Of a stretch of DNA of 64,000 nt, positions 34,832-43,992 are shown one piece after another (position 1 is the first letter of the stretch; every line of letters begins with the position of its first letter). Source of the DNA: Ferrovibrio sp036381655 (GTDB taxonomy: Bacteria; Pseudomonadota; Alphaproteobacteria; Ferrovibrionales; Ferrovibrionaceae); assembly GCF_036381655.1 (NCBI RefSeq), contig NZ_DASVCJ010000076.1, forward strand, positions 140,467-204,466, in the 5' to 3' direction. The notes under the pieces are model-generated. The model was not told the origin of the DNA. It saw only the letters and a list, made by a program, of their open reading frames with translations, and did not search any database. Both the position numbers and the translations under genes were made by a program.

Positions 34832-37800
34832 GCAGCTTTCCTCGCCTTAGTCGCGATCTCGCCCAGCCGCGAGGCTATCCGCATCACGCCTTTCAGCCGG
34901 TCTTCCGGCTCGGGCCAATCCTGAATGAAGACAACCTTGTGATCGGGGCGCAGTTTTGCCTTGCCGCGCTCCGATTGAATGAACAGCACCAGTCCGGCCG
35001 GATCGGCGAAGCTGTTGTCGCGGAAGGCAAGCGTCGCTCCTTTCGGACCGGCTTCGATCTTCAGGATATTGGCATCGCGGCAATGGCGCTTGATCGCCAC
35101 GATGTCGAGCAGGTGCTGCACTTCCTGAGGCAGTGGCCCGAACCGGTCGATGAGTTCCGCCGCGAAGGCATCGATATCCTCCCGGCTCTCCAGCTCGGCC
35201 AGCCGTCGATAAAGCTGCATGCGGAGATTGAGATCGGCAACATAACCTTCGGGGATCAGGACCGCCGTACCGATCTGAATCTGCGGCGACCATTTCTCGC
35301 CGCCCGGTCCGGTTTCGCCGCGTGCAGTGGCCCTCGCCTCGGCAATCGCCTCCTGCAGCATTTCCTGATACAGCTCGAAACCGACTTCCTTGATATGGCC
35401 GGATTGTTCCTCGCCCAGCAGATTGCCTGCGCCGCGCAAATCGAGGTCATGTGATGCCAGGCTGAATCCCGCGCCGAGTGTATCGAGGCTCTGCAGCACA
35501 TGCAGGCGCTGCTCGGCACCCGTATTCAGCATCCGTCCGGGCTGATAGGTGAAATAGGCATAGGCGCGCAATTTCGACCGCCCTACCCGGCCGCGCAACT
35601 GGTACATCTGCGCCAGACCGAACAGATCGGCGCGATAGACGACCAGCGTATTGGCGGAGGGAATATCCAATCCGCTCTCGACGATATTGGTCGCCACCAG
35701 CACATCATAGCGGCGGTCGTAGAAGGCGTTCATCACGTCGTCGAGCTCGGTCGGCGCCATCTGGCCATGCGCCATGACCGACTTCAGTTCCGGCACGTGA
35801 TCGCGGATGAAGGCCATCGCGGTTTCGAGATGCTCGATCCGCGGGCAGACAAAGAAGCTCTGGCCGCCGCGGAAATGCTCGCGCAACAACGCTTCGCGGA
35901 TCACCACTGGGTCGAACGGCGTCACATAGGTGCGTACCGCCAGGCGGTCGACTGGCGGCGTGGCGATCAGGCTCAGCTCACGCACGCCGGACAGCGCCAG
36001 CTGGAGCGTGCGCGGGATCGGCGTCGCCGACATGGTCAGCACATGCACCTCGGCCCGCAGCTGTTTCAGGCGCTCCTTATGCTTGACGCCGAAATGCTGC
36101 TCCTCGTCGATGATCAACAGGCCGAGATGCTTGAACTCGACGCTCTTGCTCAATACGGCATGGGTTCCGATCACGATATCGACCGTACCGTCCTTGAGGC
36201 CCTTCTTGGTTGCCGTCGCTGATTTTGCGGAGACCATGCGCGAGAGCTGCTCGACCCGGATCGGCAATCCCTGGAAACGTTGAACGAAGGTCCGGTAATG
36301 TTGGCGCGCCAGCAGTGTCGTCGGACAGACCAGCGCGACCTGCTGTCCGCCCATGGCGGCGGTAAAGGCGGCCCGCAGTGCCACTTCAGTTTTGCCGAAA
36401 CCGACATCGCCGCAGATCAGGCGGTCCATCGGCTTGCCGCTGGCAAGATCGTCCAGAGTCTCTTCGATGGCGCGGGCCTGATCGTCCGTTTCGTCATAGG
36501 GAAAACGGGCGCAGAATTCCTCGTACATGCCCTCCGGCGGCATCACCTGTTCGCCTTGGCGCAACTCGCGCTGGGCGGCAATCTTCATCAGTTCGCCCGC
36601 CATATCTTTCAGGCGCTGCTTCATGCGCGCCTTGCGGTTCTGCCAGGCTACGCCGCCGAGCTTGTCGAGGTTCACCTCGGCTTCGGGCGATCCATAGCGG
36701 GACAGCATCTCGATATTCTCGACCGGCAGATAGAGCCGGTCGCCGCCATCGTAATGCAGCAGCAGGCAGTCGTGCGGGGCGCCCGCGACATCGAGCGTCA
36801 CCAGGTCCTTGTACTGGCCGATGCCGTGGTCGACATGCACCACGTAATCGCCCGGCTGCAGTGCGCTCGCCTCGGCGATGAAATTCTCCGCCCGCCGCTT
36901 CTTCTGCCGCGGCCGGACCAGACGGTCGCCCAGAATGTCCTGTTCGGCGACGACACAGAGATCGGCGGCCTCGAAACCATGCTCGATCGGCAGGACGGCA
37001 ATGGCGGCAGCCGCCTTCGGCAAGGCCTCGATCTCGGCCGCCGCTTCGATCGGCTGCGGCATGCCAAGACCGTGATCCTTCAGCACCAGCGCCAGACGAT
37101 CGCGGGCGCCGGCGGAGAAGGCCGCGAACAGTACGCGCCTGCCCTGCTCCACCTGCTTGGCGAGATGGCCGCCCAGAGCTTCGTAGACGCCAATACCAGG
37201 TGCCGCCTTGCTTTCCGCCGCCTTGGCGGCCTGCGCGCGTTCCGGCGCGAAATCGCGGCCCGGTTTGCCGCCCAGATCGACGACGGTGACGCCCTCGCCA
37301 CCCACGGCATGGAAGGGGTGAAGCTGGGCGACGGGATATTTCGCCAGCCGCTGCGGCCATTCGCCCGCGGTCAGATAGAGCCGGTCCGGCGGCAGCGGCT
37401 TATAGGGCGCGCCGCCCTCTTGCAGCCCCCGTTTCATTGCCGCCCGGCGGGCGTCATAGTGATCGGCAATCGCCTTGAAGCGTTCCTCGACCGCTTCGTC
37501 CGACAGGGGATCGAGCGTCACGGCGGCCTGGGGCACATAGTCGAAGACCGTTGCCATACGCTCGAAGAACAGCGGCAGCCAATGTTCCATGCCGATCTGG
37601 CGCCGGCCAGCCGAAACCGCCTCGTAAAGCGGGTCTTCCTTGGTGACGGTGCCGAACAATTCGCGATAACCGCTGCGGAAGCGCGCGACCGCGTCGGGAT
37701 CGAGCGGCACCTCGCTCATCGCCGTCAGCGACAAGACCTCGACGCTGTCGATGGTGCGCTGGCTGGCCGGATCGAAGCGGCGGATATTTTCCACCTCGTC

Positions 37801-38367
37801 GCCGAAGAAATCCAAGCGGTACGGCGTGTCCACGCCCGGCGGGAAGAGATCGACCAGACCGCCGCGCACGGCGTATTCGCCGGCCTCCATCACCGTCGAG
37901 ACCCGGCTATAGCCATTGCGATTGAGATACTCGATCAGGGTCTCGGGCTTGATGCGGGCGCCTTTGGCCGCGCTGAAACCGGTGCGGCGCAGATACTCGG
38001 GCACGGGCAAGCGCTGCAGGACGGCATTCACCGTTGTCAGCAGCAGCCAGGGCACCTCGGGATGCTCGCCACTGAGCTGGTTCAGCGTGTCCATGCGCTT
38101 GGCCGCGATCTCGGCATTGGGCGAAACGCGGTCATAGGGCTGGCAATCCCAGGCGGGCAGGCTCAAGACCGGCAGCTCCGGGGCGAAGAACTTCAGCGCC
38201 GCCTCGACGGTCGCCATGCGGGCATCGTCGCGGCAGACATGCAGCACGCCGCGCCCGCGTTGCCGCTGGCACAGCGCGGCGAGCAGGCGTGCATCCTGCC
38301 CCTCCGGCGTGCCGGCAAGCGCCCAACGCCCCGGCCCGGTCAAAATGTCCGGCAACTGGAAAGTCAT
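34828..38367 (-). CDS. mfd: Transcription-repair coupling factor Mfd
   Basis: Mfd removes RNA polymerase stalled at lesions and recruits UvrA. At 1179 residues the length is normal. The N-terminal UvrB-like domains (LSLPAWDCQPYDRVSPN, NAVLQRLPVP) are followed by the RNA-polymerase-interacting domain (LQPGDYVVHVDHGIGQYKDLV) and the translocase motifs: Walker A GDVGFGKTEVALRAAF, IDEEQHFGVKHKE, TMSATPIPRTLQ, RGRVGRS, and the TRCF C-terminal domain. Starts five bases after the sdhE stop, so both are one unit. A 703-residue open frame on the opposite strand is a shadow. Confidence 0.97.
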   Translation of the reverse strand: MTFQLPDILTGPGRWALAGTPEGQDARLLAALCQRQRGRGVLHVCRDDARMATVEAALKFFAPELPVLSLPAWDCQPYDRVSPNAEIAAKRMDTLNQLSGEHPEVPWLLLTTVNAVLQRLPVPEYLRRTGFSAAKGARIKPETLIEYLNRNGYSRVSTVMEAGEYAVRGGLVDLFPPGVDTPYRLDFFGDEVENIRRFDPASQRTIDSVEVLSLTAMSEVPLDPDAVARFRSGYRELFGTVTKEDPLYEAVSAGRRQIGMEHWLPLFFERMATVFDYVPQAAVTLDPLSDEAVEERFKAIADHYDARRAAMKRGLQEGGAPYKPLPPDRLYLTAGEWPQRLAKYPVAQLHPFHAVGGEGVTVVDLGGKPGRDFAPERAQAAKAAESKAAPGIGVYEALGGHLAKQVEQGRRVLFAAFSAGARDRLALVLKDHGLGMPQPIEAAAEIEALPKAAAAIAVLPIEHGFEAADLCVVAEQDILGDRLVRPRQKKRRAENFIAEASALQPGDYVVHVDHGIGQYKDLVTLDVAGAPHDCLLLHYDGGDRLYLPVENIEMLSRYGSPEAEVNLDKLGGVAWQNRKARMKQRLKDMAGELMKIAAQRELRQGEQVMPPEGMYEEFCARFPYDETDDQARAIEETLDDLASGKPMDRLICGDVGFGKTEVALRAAFTAAMGGQQVALVCPTTLLARQHYRTFVQRFQGLPIRVEQLSRMVSAKSATATKKGLKDGTVDIVIGTHAVLSKSVEFKHLGLLIIDEEQHFGVKHKERLKQLRAEVHVLTMSATPIPRTLQLALSGVRELSLIATPPVDRLAVRTYVTPFDPVVIREALLREHFRGGQSFFVCPRIEHLETAMAFIRDHVPELKSVMAHGQMAPTELDDVMNAFYDRRYDVLVATNIVESGLDIPSANTLVVYRADLFGLAQMYQLRGRVGRSKLRAYAYFTYQPGRMLNTGAEQRLHVLQSLDTLGAGFSLASHDLDLRGAGNLLGEEQSGHIKEVGFELYQEMLQEAIAEARATARGETGPGGEKWSPQIQIGTAVLIPEGYVADLNLRMQLYRRLAELESREDIDAFAAELIDRFGPLPQEVQHLLDIVAIKRHCRDANILKIEAGPKGATLAFRDNSFADPAGLVLFIQSERGKAKLRPDHKVVFIQDWPEPEDRLKGVMRIASRLGEIATKARKAA

Positions 38368-38372
38368 GGCAA

Positions 38373-38651
38373 TCAGACGGGCAGCTTGTAGGCCTTGAGC
38401 AGCTTCATTACTCCGGTATCGAGATGCGCCGGCACCGGCTCGCGGCCGACGGCCCAGGCATAGATCTGCGGATCGTCGTAATTCTCCAGCAGATTTTCAT
38501 ACTGATCGAGTTCATGCTCCGAAAAGGTCGGCAGATGCTGGCGGGCGAATCCGCCGAGCAGAATGTCGACCTCTTTCATGCCGGTATAGAGGCTGCGGTG
38601 CAGCAGCCGCTTGCGACGGGTCTCGATATCCTCGCGCTGAATCTCGGTCAT
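38373..38651 (-). CDS. sdhE: FAD assembly factor SdhE
   Basis: A 92-residue DUF339 protein that promotes covalent attachment of FAD to the succinate dehydrogenase flavoprotein. The sequence ETRRKRLLHRSLYTGMKEVDILLGGFA covers the family signature; the usual RGxxE core reads TGMKE here, so the arginine is replaced by threonine while glycine and glutamate are kept. The C-terminal LDQYENLLENYDDPQIYAWAVG is typical. The start was set at 38651 (MTEIQRED), the family's N terminus. It lies between divergent recG and downstream mfd. Confidence 0.93.
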   Translation of the reverse strand: MTEIQREDIETRRKRLLHRSLYTGMKEVDILLGGFARQHLPTFSEHELDQYENLLENYDDPQIYAWAVGREPVPAHLDTGVMKLLKAYKLPV

Positions 38652-38732
38652 AAGGCTGTCTCCGGGGCAGAGGCAGGATATAGTACCCAAACTCTCGGAT
38701 TCTCAAGGTTTCCGCCGAAATTTACGCCGATC

Positions 38733-40841
38733 ATGCGACCGGAATCGCTGTTTCCCGCCTTTGCGCCCATCACCAGCCTGAAAGGCTGCGGCCCCAGGCT
38801 TGCGCCGCTGGTCGAGAAGCTGGCCGGCGGCCGCGTGCAGGACCTGTGGTGGCATCTGCCGAGCGGCTTGATCGACCGCCGCTACCGGCCCAGGATTGCC
38901 GAGGCCGAACCAGGCCGCATCGCCACGATTACGCTGACCATCGACCGCCATCTGCCGCCGCGCACGCCTCGCCTGCCATACAAAATCCTCGGCCATGACG
39001 GCAGCGGCAAGCTGACGCTGGTCTTTTTCAATGGCCGGGAGGATTTCCTCAAACGCAGCCTGCCCGCGGGCGAGCAACGCGTCGTCAGCGGCATGCTCGA
39101 ATTGTTCGACGGTCAGCCGCAAATGACCCATCCCGACCGCATCGCCACGCTGGAGGAGATCGACCAGCTTGCCAGCGTCGAGCCGGTCTATCCGCTGACC
39201 GCGGGCCTTGCACCGCGGACCCTGGCCAAGATCATCGACCATGCCCTCGCCAGGGCGCCGGAACTGCCGGAATGGCTCGATCCGGCCTATCAGCGCCAGC
39301 AGCGCTGGCCGGGCTGGCGCGAGGCGCTGCTCGCGGCTCATCGGCCCGAACATGCCGCCGATCTCGAGAAGCATTCCCTGCCGCGTCAGCGCCTGGCATA
39401 TGACGAGCTGCTGTCCAACCAGCTTGCGCTGCTGCTGATACGCCGGCGCCTGAAACGGCTGTCCGGCCGGCCGCTGAAAGGCGATGGGCGCTTGCGCGGC
39501 GCGCTGGAAAAGCTGCTGCCCTGGCCGCTGACCGGCGCCCAGCGGCAGGCCAATGCCGAGATTGCCGGCGACATGGCGTCGGCCAACCGGATGCTGCGGC
39601 TGCTGCAGGGCGATGTGGGCAGCGGCAAGACCATGGTGGCGCTGAATGCCATGCTGCTGGCCGTCGAGGCCGGCGCGCAGGCGGCGATGATGGCGCCGAC
39701 CGAGATTCTGGCGCGTCAGCATGCCGAAACGCTGAAGCCCTATTGCGACAAGCTCGGGGTGCGGCTGGCGCTGCTCACCGGCCGCGACAAGGGCAAGGCG
39801 CGTGTCGCCCTGCTCGAACGCCTGGCTGCCGGTGAGATCGACATCCTCGTTGGTACCCATGCCCTCTTCCAGGACGACGTCGTCTTCCACGACCTCGCCT
39901 TGGCGGTGATCGACGAGCAGCACCGCTTCGGCGTCGGCCAGCGGCTTGGCCTTGCGGCAAAGGGCCAGCGCGACAAGGGCGGCGTCGATGTGCTGGTGAT
40001 GACGGCGACGCCGATCCCGCGCACGCTCTCGCTGACGGCCTATGGCGACATGGACGTTTCCAAACTGACCGAGAAGCCGCCTGGCCGCACGCCGGTCGAT
40101 ACCCGCACCGTCTCGGCCGACCGCTTCATGGACGTGGTCGGCGCGGTCAAACGCAAGATCCAGTCCGGCGAGCGGGTCTACTGGGTCTGTCCTCTTGTCG
40201 AGGAAAGCGAACAGAGCGACCTCGCCGCCGCGGCCGAACGCCATTCCTCACTGAAACAGGCGCTCGAACCCGAGCTCGGCGAAGGCAGCGTGGCTCTGGT
40301 GCATGGCCAGATGAGCAGTGCCGAAAAGGATGCCGCCATGGAAGCCTTCGCCGGCGGCCGCGCCAAGCTGCTGGTTGCCACCACGGTGATCGAGGTCGGC
40401 GTCGACGTGCCGGAAGCCACCCTGATCGTCATCGAGCATGCCGAGCGCTTCGGCCTGGCGCAGCTACACCAACTGCGCGGCCGCGTCGGGCGCGGCGGCA
40501 GGCCGGGCGCCTGCCTGCTGGTCTTTTCGGGACCGCTGGGCGAGACGGCCAAGGCGCGGCTGAAGATTTTGCGCGAGACGGATGACGGCTTCCGCATCGC
40601 CGAGGAGGATTTGCGGCTGCGCGGCGCCGGCGAAGTGCTGGGCACGCGCCAAAGCGGCCTGCCCGATTTCAAGCTGGCCGATCTGGCCGCCCATGGCGAG
40701 CTGTTGGCGGCTGCCCGGGACGATGCCCGCCTGATCCTGGAACGCGACCCGGAGCTGGCCACCGAACGGGGCCGCGCCCTGCGGGTGCTGCTGTATCTCT
40801 TCGAACGCGATTCGGCGATCCAGTACCTGAGATCGGGCTAG
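38733..40841 (+). CDS. recG: ATP-dependent DNA helicase RecG
   Basis: RecG remodels stalled replication forks and branched recombination intermediates. The 702-residue protein begins with the wedge/OB domain (ITSLKGCGPRLAPLVEKL, VHDLWWHLP-like region, PQMTHPD) and continues with helicase motifs: LLQGDVGSGKTMVAL, MAPTEILARQH, VIDEQHRFGVGQR, MTATPIPRTLSLTAYGD, and QLRGRVGRGG. The ATG at 38733 gives the family's usual N terminus; open frame further upstream overlaps sdhE on the other strand. Divergent from sdhE with an 81-base gap. The mfd-sdhE/recG arrangement is common in Alphaproteobacteria. Confidence 0.97.
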   Translation: MRPESLFPAFAPITSLKGCGPRLAPLVEKLAGGRVQDLWWHLPSGLIDRRYRPRIAEAEPGRIATITLTIDRHLPPRTPRLPYKILGHDGSGKLTLVFFNGREDFLKRSLPAGEQRVVSGMLELFDGQPQMTHPDRIATLEEIDQLASVEPVYPLTAGLAPRTLAKIIDHALARAPELPEWLDPAYQRQQRWPGWREALLAAHRPEHAADLEKHSLPRQRLAYDELLSNQLALLLIRRRLKRLSGRPLKGDGRLRGALEKLLPWPLTGAQRQANAEIAGDMASANRMLRLLQGDVGSGKTMVALNAMLLAVEAGAQAAMMAPTEILARQHAETLKPYCDKLGVRLALLTGRDKGKARVALLERLAAGEIDILVGTHALFQDDVVFHDLALAVIDEQHRFGVGQRLGLAAKGQRDKGGVDVLVMTATPIPRTLSLTAYGDMDVSKLTEKPPGRTPVDTRTVSADRFMDVVGAVKRKIQSGERVYWVCPLVEESEQSDLAAAAERHSSLKQALEPELGEGSVALVHGQMSSAEKDAAMEAFAGGRAKLLVATTVIEVGVDVPEATLIVIEHAERFGLAQLHQLRGRVGRGGRPGACLLVFSGPLGETAKARLKILRETDDGFRIAEEDLRLRGAGEVLGTRQSGLPDFKLADLAAHGELLAAARDDARLILERDPELATERGRALRVLLYLFERDSAIQYLRSG

Positions 40842-41096
40842 CCCCAGATCCGGTCGATTCAGGTCATAAAGCCAATTGAATCCAGTTCAAGCCAGCTCAG
40901 CCCAATCGGACCCGTTGCCAAGGCAATATTTTACCAGTTTCCCGCCATTGCCGCCGGCGAAAGAGCGCAGAGGCAGCGTCATACGGAACGATCGCAGGAG
41001 GTCCAGCGGCAGCGGTGCGGCAGAATGACCGCATAGGCCCAGAACGGGCTTAAACGCTGGCTTGCACCGGCGGAGGGGGTTATTAAAGCTCTCGCC

Positions 41097-42119
41097 ATGA
41101 CCCAGGATTTCTTGCCCCAGCAACCCGCCTTCCCGACCTCCCGACCGCGCCGCCTGCGCCGCGCCGACTGGATCCGGCGCCTCGTCGCCGAACAGCGTCT
41201 TGGCGTCGACGATCTGATCTGGCCGATCTTCATCCATGACGAAACGAAGAACGCGCCGATCCCGTCCATGCCGGGCGTCGAGCGGCTGAGCATCGATCAT
41301 GCCGTGGCCGCGGCCAAGGAAGCCCAGCAGCTCGGGATCCCGGCGATCGCGCTGTTTCCCGCAACCGACCCGAAGCTCAAGACCGATACCGGCAAGGAAG
41401 CGACCAATCCGGAGAACCTGATCTGCCGTTCGGTCCGCGCGATCAAGGCGGCGACGAAGAATATCGGCGTGCTCTGCGATGTCGCGCTCGATCCTTATAC
41501 CAGCCATGGCCATGACGGCCTTCTGCGCAACGGAGAAATCCTCAACGATGAGACGGTGCCGGTGCTGGTGGAACAAGCGCTGGTGCAGGCACGTGCCGGC
41601 TGCGACATCATCGCGCCGTCGGACATGATGGATGGCCGTGTCGCGGCGATCCGCCAGGGCCTGGACCGCGAGGGATTCCAGCATGTGCAGATCATGGCCT
41701 ATGCGGCGAAATATGCCTCCGCCTTCTATGGGCCGTTCCGCGACGCCGTCGGCTCCTCCGTCAATCTCGGCGCCGGTGACAAGCGCACCTATCAGATGAA
41801 TTCGGCGAATGGCGACGAGGCATTGCGCGAAGTCGCGCTCGATATCGCCGAAGGCGCCGATATGGTGATGGTCAAGCCCGGCATGCCGTATCTCGACATC
41901 TGCTGGCGCGTGAAGCAGGCCTTCAGGCTGCCGACCTTCGCCTATCAGGTCTCGGGCGAGTACGCGATGCTGGCCGGTGCGGCCGAACGCGGTTGGCTCG
42001 ACCGCACCAAGGTAGCCTGGGAAAGCCTGCTGGCATTCAAGCGAGCCGGCTGCGACGGGGTGCTGACCTATTTTGCGCTCGATGTCGCGCGCATGCTGGC
42101 GGACGGCAGACAGTCTTAG
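41097..42119 (+). CDS. hemB: Delta-aminolevulinic acid dehydratase (porphobilinogen synthase)
   Basis: HemB condenses two aminolevulinate molecules to porphobilinogen for heme and related tetrapyrroles. The 340-residue TIM barrel has the two active-site lysines, in MAYAAKYASAFYGPFRDA and MVMVKPGMPYLDI. The metal-site segment reads DVALDPYTSHGHDG, with aspartate/alanine rather than the zinc-binding cysteines, so it is a magnesium-type enzyme. A 255-base gap separates it from recG, and GGAGGGGG lies about twenty bases before the ATG, rather far for a ribosome binding site. Convergent with the next gene. Confidence 0.96.
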   Translation: MTQDFLPQQPAFPTSRPRRLRRADWIRRLVAEQRLGVDDLIWPIFIHDETKNAPIPSMPGVERLSIDHAVAAAKEAQQLGIPAIALFPATDPKLKTDTGKEATNPENLICRSVRAIKAATKNIGVLCDVALDPYTSHGHDGLLRNGEILNDETVPVLVEQALVQARAGCDIIAPSDMMDGRVAAIRQGLDREGFQHVQIMAYAAKYASAFYGPFRDAVGSSVNLGAGDKRTYQMNSANGDEALREVALDIAEGADMVMVKPGMPYLDICWRVKQAFRLPTFAYQVSGEYAMLAGAAERGWLDRTKVAWESLLAFKRAGCDGVLTYFALDVARMLADGRQS

Positions 42120-42151
42120 GAGATAAGCGCCGGCGGCGGCTACTACAGGCG

Positions 42152-43033
42152 TTACCGCTTCGTCTTCTTCGCCTCCAGCCGCACGATCAGGCTGGAGGTG
42201 TCCCAGCGATTGCCGCCCATCTGCTGCACTTCGGCATAGAACTGATCGACCAGTGCCGTGACCGGCAGGCTGGTGCCGTTGCGGCGCGCTTCCGCCAGGC
42301 AGATGCCGAGGTCCTTGCGCATCCAGTCGACGGCGAAGCCGTAATCGAACTTGCCCTCGATCATCGTCTTGTGGCGGTTGTCCATCTGCCACGAGCCCGC
42401 CGCCCCCTTGGAGATCACTTCGACCGCCTTGAACAGATCCAGGCCCGAGGCGCGACCGAAGGCCAGCGCCTCCGACAAACCCTGCACCAGGCCGGCGATG
42501 CAGATCTGGTTCATCATCTTGGTGAGCTGGCCGCTGCCGGCAGGGCCCATCAGGTTCTGCATCTTGGCATAGGCCTGGATGACGGGCTTGACGCGGTCGT
42601 AATCGGCGGCATCGCCGCCGCACATGATGGTGAGCTGACCATTCTCCGCACCGGCCTGACCGCCGGAGACCGGCGCGTCGACGAAGCCGAAGCCCGAGGC
42701 CTTGGCCTTGGCGTGCAGCTCACGGGCGACATCGGCTGAAGCGGTGGTGTGGTCGACGAAAACCGCGCCCTTTGCCAGACCGGCATAGATGCCGTTGTCG
42801 CCATAGACGACCGAGCGGAGATCGTCGTCGTTGCCGACGCAGGCCATGACGAATTCGGCGCCGCTGGCAGCCTCTTTGGGAGTGGCGGCCTTGCTGCCCT
42901 TGTGCTCTGCCACCCAGCGATCGGCCTTCTCGGTAGAGCGATTCCAGACGGTTACGCTGTGGCCCGCCTTAACCAGATGACCAGCCATGGGATAACCCAT
43001 GACGCCCAAACCGACAAAAGCCAATTTCGCCAT
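42152..43033 (-). CDS. NAD(P)-dependent beta-hydroxyacid dehydrogenase
   Basis: A 293-residue member of the 3-hydroxyisobutyrate / tartronate semialdehyde / 6-phosphogluconate-like dehydrogenase family. It has the Rossmann motif FVGLGVMGYPMAGHL, the substrate loop DAPVSGGQAGAENGQL, and catalytic Lys172 with Asn175 in GQLTKMMNQ. The arginine of WNRS after beta-2 suggests NADP(H). The start at 43033 is preceded by GGGAGACG; the frame is open 45 codons further but lacks homology. The substrate cannot be fixed: 3-hydroxyisobutyrate dehydrogenase is the commonest annotation. Confidence 0.9.
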   Translation of the reverse strand: MAKLAFVGLGVMGYPMAGHLVKAGHSVTVWNRSTEKADRWVAEHKGSKAATPKEAASGAEFVMACVGNDDDLRSVVYGDNGIYAGLAKGAVFVDHTTASADVARELHAKAKASGFGFVDAPVSGGQAGAENGQLTIMCGGDAADYDRVKPVIQAYAKMQNLMGPAGSGQLTKMMNQICIAGLVQGLSEALAFGRASGLDLFKAVEVISKGAAGSWQMDNRHKTMIEGKFDYGFAVDWMRKDLGICLAEARRNGTSLPVTALVDQFYAEVQQMGGNRWDTSSLIVRLEAKKTKR

Positions 43034-43142
43034 CGTCTCCCCCAAAAGATCAAGAAGAAATAAAGGGTTAGGCGAAGCGCCACCCTGAAGGGCAGTTTGC
43101 ATCATGCCGGCGGGATAGGCAACCCGTGTATACATACCAACC

Positions 43143-43157
43143 CGAGATTGAATCTCG
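43143..43157. promoter_or_regulatory. Perfect 7-1-7 palindrome between divergent genes
   Basis: CGAGATT and AATCTCG flank a single G. It lies in the 214-base space between the dehydrogenase (minus) and the FlaG-like gene (plus), nineteen bases upstream of a candidate -35 element, and is a possible operator. Confidence 0.35.
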
Positions 43158-43175
43158 ATGCCACACAATTAACAC

Positions 43176-43204
43176 TTGCAAGAAAGTCGTATTAACGATA
43201 AAAG
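43176..43204 (+). promoter_or_regulatory. Candidate sigma-70-type promoter
   Basis: TTGCAA (43176-43181) and TAAAAG (43199-43204) are separated by 17 bases, each four of six matches to the consensus. It would drive the FlaG-like gene, with a leader of about 35 bases. Weak evidence: the region is AT-rich for this genome, which makes chance matches likely. Confidence 0.3.
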
Positions 43205-43247
43205 GAGATAGTAAGTCGCTTTATATCTGGCATGGGAGAAGCCCATT

Positions 43248-43883
43248 ATGCCGCTCGAAACCATCGGCAGTATCGCCGTGGCGGGCAGCAGCGGTGCGAC
43301 AGCCCGCGGAGCCCGTGCAGTAACAACCAGCAATTCTTCCGACGTCGCGGCCAACGGCGCTTTTGCGGCATCTTCGGCGCGTGGCGGCGATACCGGGGCC
43401 CATGTCGCCGGCGATAATGTGATCCAACTGCCCTCGCCGGCCCCCAATGTCGCGGCCTATCTCAGCCCCTTTATCCGGCTCGACCTGCGCACGCGGCTTG
43501 CCATCGTCGAATTCCGCGACAGCCAGACCGGTGAGGTCAAACGGCAATATCCGAGCCCGCGGGTTGTCCGCGAATACGAGCAGAACCTGCCGGATGATTC
43601 GGAACTGCGTCCGGCCGACCGCCATGGCGGCGTCGCGCGGACCGCACCGCACATCGTCGGTGCGGCTGGGCCCGGCAACCATAGTGGCCATGATGATGCG
43701 CGGATCGTGACATTCGGCGGCGACAAGCCTGACGCTAGCACCGGCAATGCATCGAACGATACCGGAGTGCCGTCCAGTGTACCGGCGTTGACGCGCACCG
43801 CGATTGCCGCCTTCAGCAGTGCGGCCAGCAATGCCGCCAACATCCCCGAAGCCGCGGGTGGCCGCCAGGTCGCCATCGCCTGA
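43248..43883 (+). CDS. FlaG-like protein with low-complexity flanks
   Basis: A 211-residue protein. Residues 1-60 are rich in Ala, Ser, Gly and Thr and look disordered; residues about 72-112 form a compact segment, FIRLDLRTRLAIVEFRDSQTG followed by EVKRQYPSPRVVREYEQ, which resembles the FlaG core (a beta hairpin ending TGEVIRQIP in that family). The C-terminal 90 residues are again low complexity. No signal peptide is present. GGGAGAA precedes the ATG. Flagellar involvement is inferred from this motif and the nearby motAB genes; the gene is otherwise isolated between a dehydrogenase and a penicillin acylase gene. Confidence 0.65.
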   Translation: MPLETIGSIAVAGSSGATARGARAVTTSNSSDVAANGAFAASSARGGDTGAHVAGDNVIQLPSPAPNVAAYLSPFIRLDLRTRLAIVEFRDSQTGEVKRQYPSPRVVREYEQNLPDDSELRPADRHGGVARTAPHIVGAAGPGNHSGHDDARIVTFGGDKPDASTGNASNDTGVPSSVPALTRTAIAAFSSAASNAANIPEAAGGRQVAIA

Positions 43884-43992
43884 CAGCGCTGCGCGGCGCT
43901 GAAAACCTTCGGGCGCCCCACCCTTTATCCACTGCAAATCATTCGCGAATCTGTTAAGTCTCGGCGGTCTGCGTCACCGCCGAGGGGAAACG

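Noticed and set aside
36280..38391. 703-codon open frame on the plus strand across mfd
   Set aside because: It is antisense to the well supported mfd gene, the translation has no recognisable motif and is rich in Arg, His and Gln, as expected from reading a GC-rich gene backwards.
38703..40244. 513-codon open frame antisense to recG
   Set aside because: Shadow of recG, whose helicase motifs are complete.
40887..42623. 578-codon minus-strand frame across hemB and into the dehydrogenase gene
   Set aside because: It starts inside one real gene in a wrong frame and runs antisense to hemB; no motif is visible.
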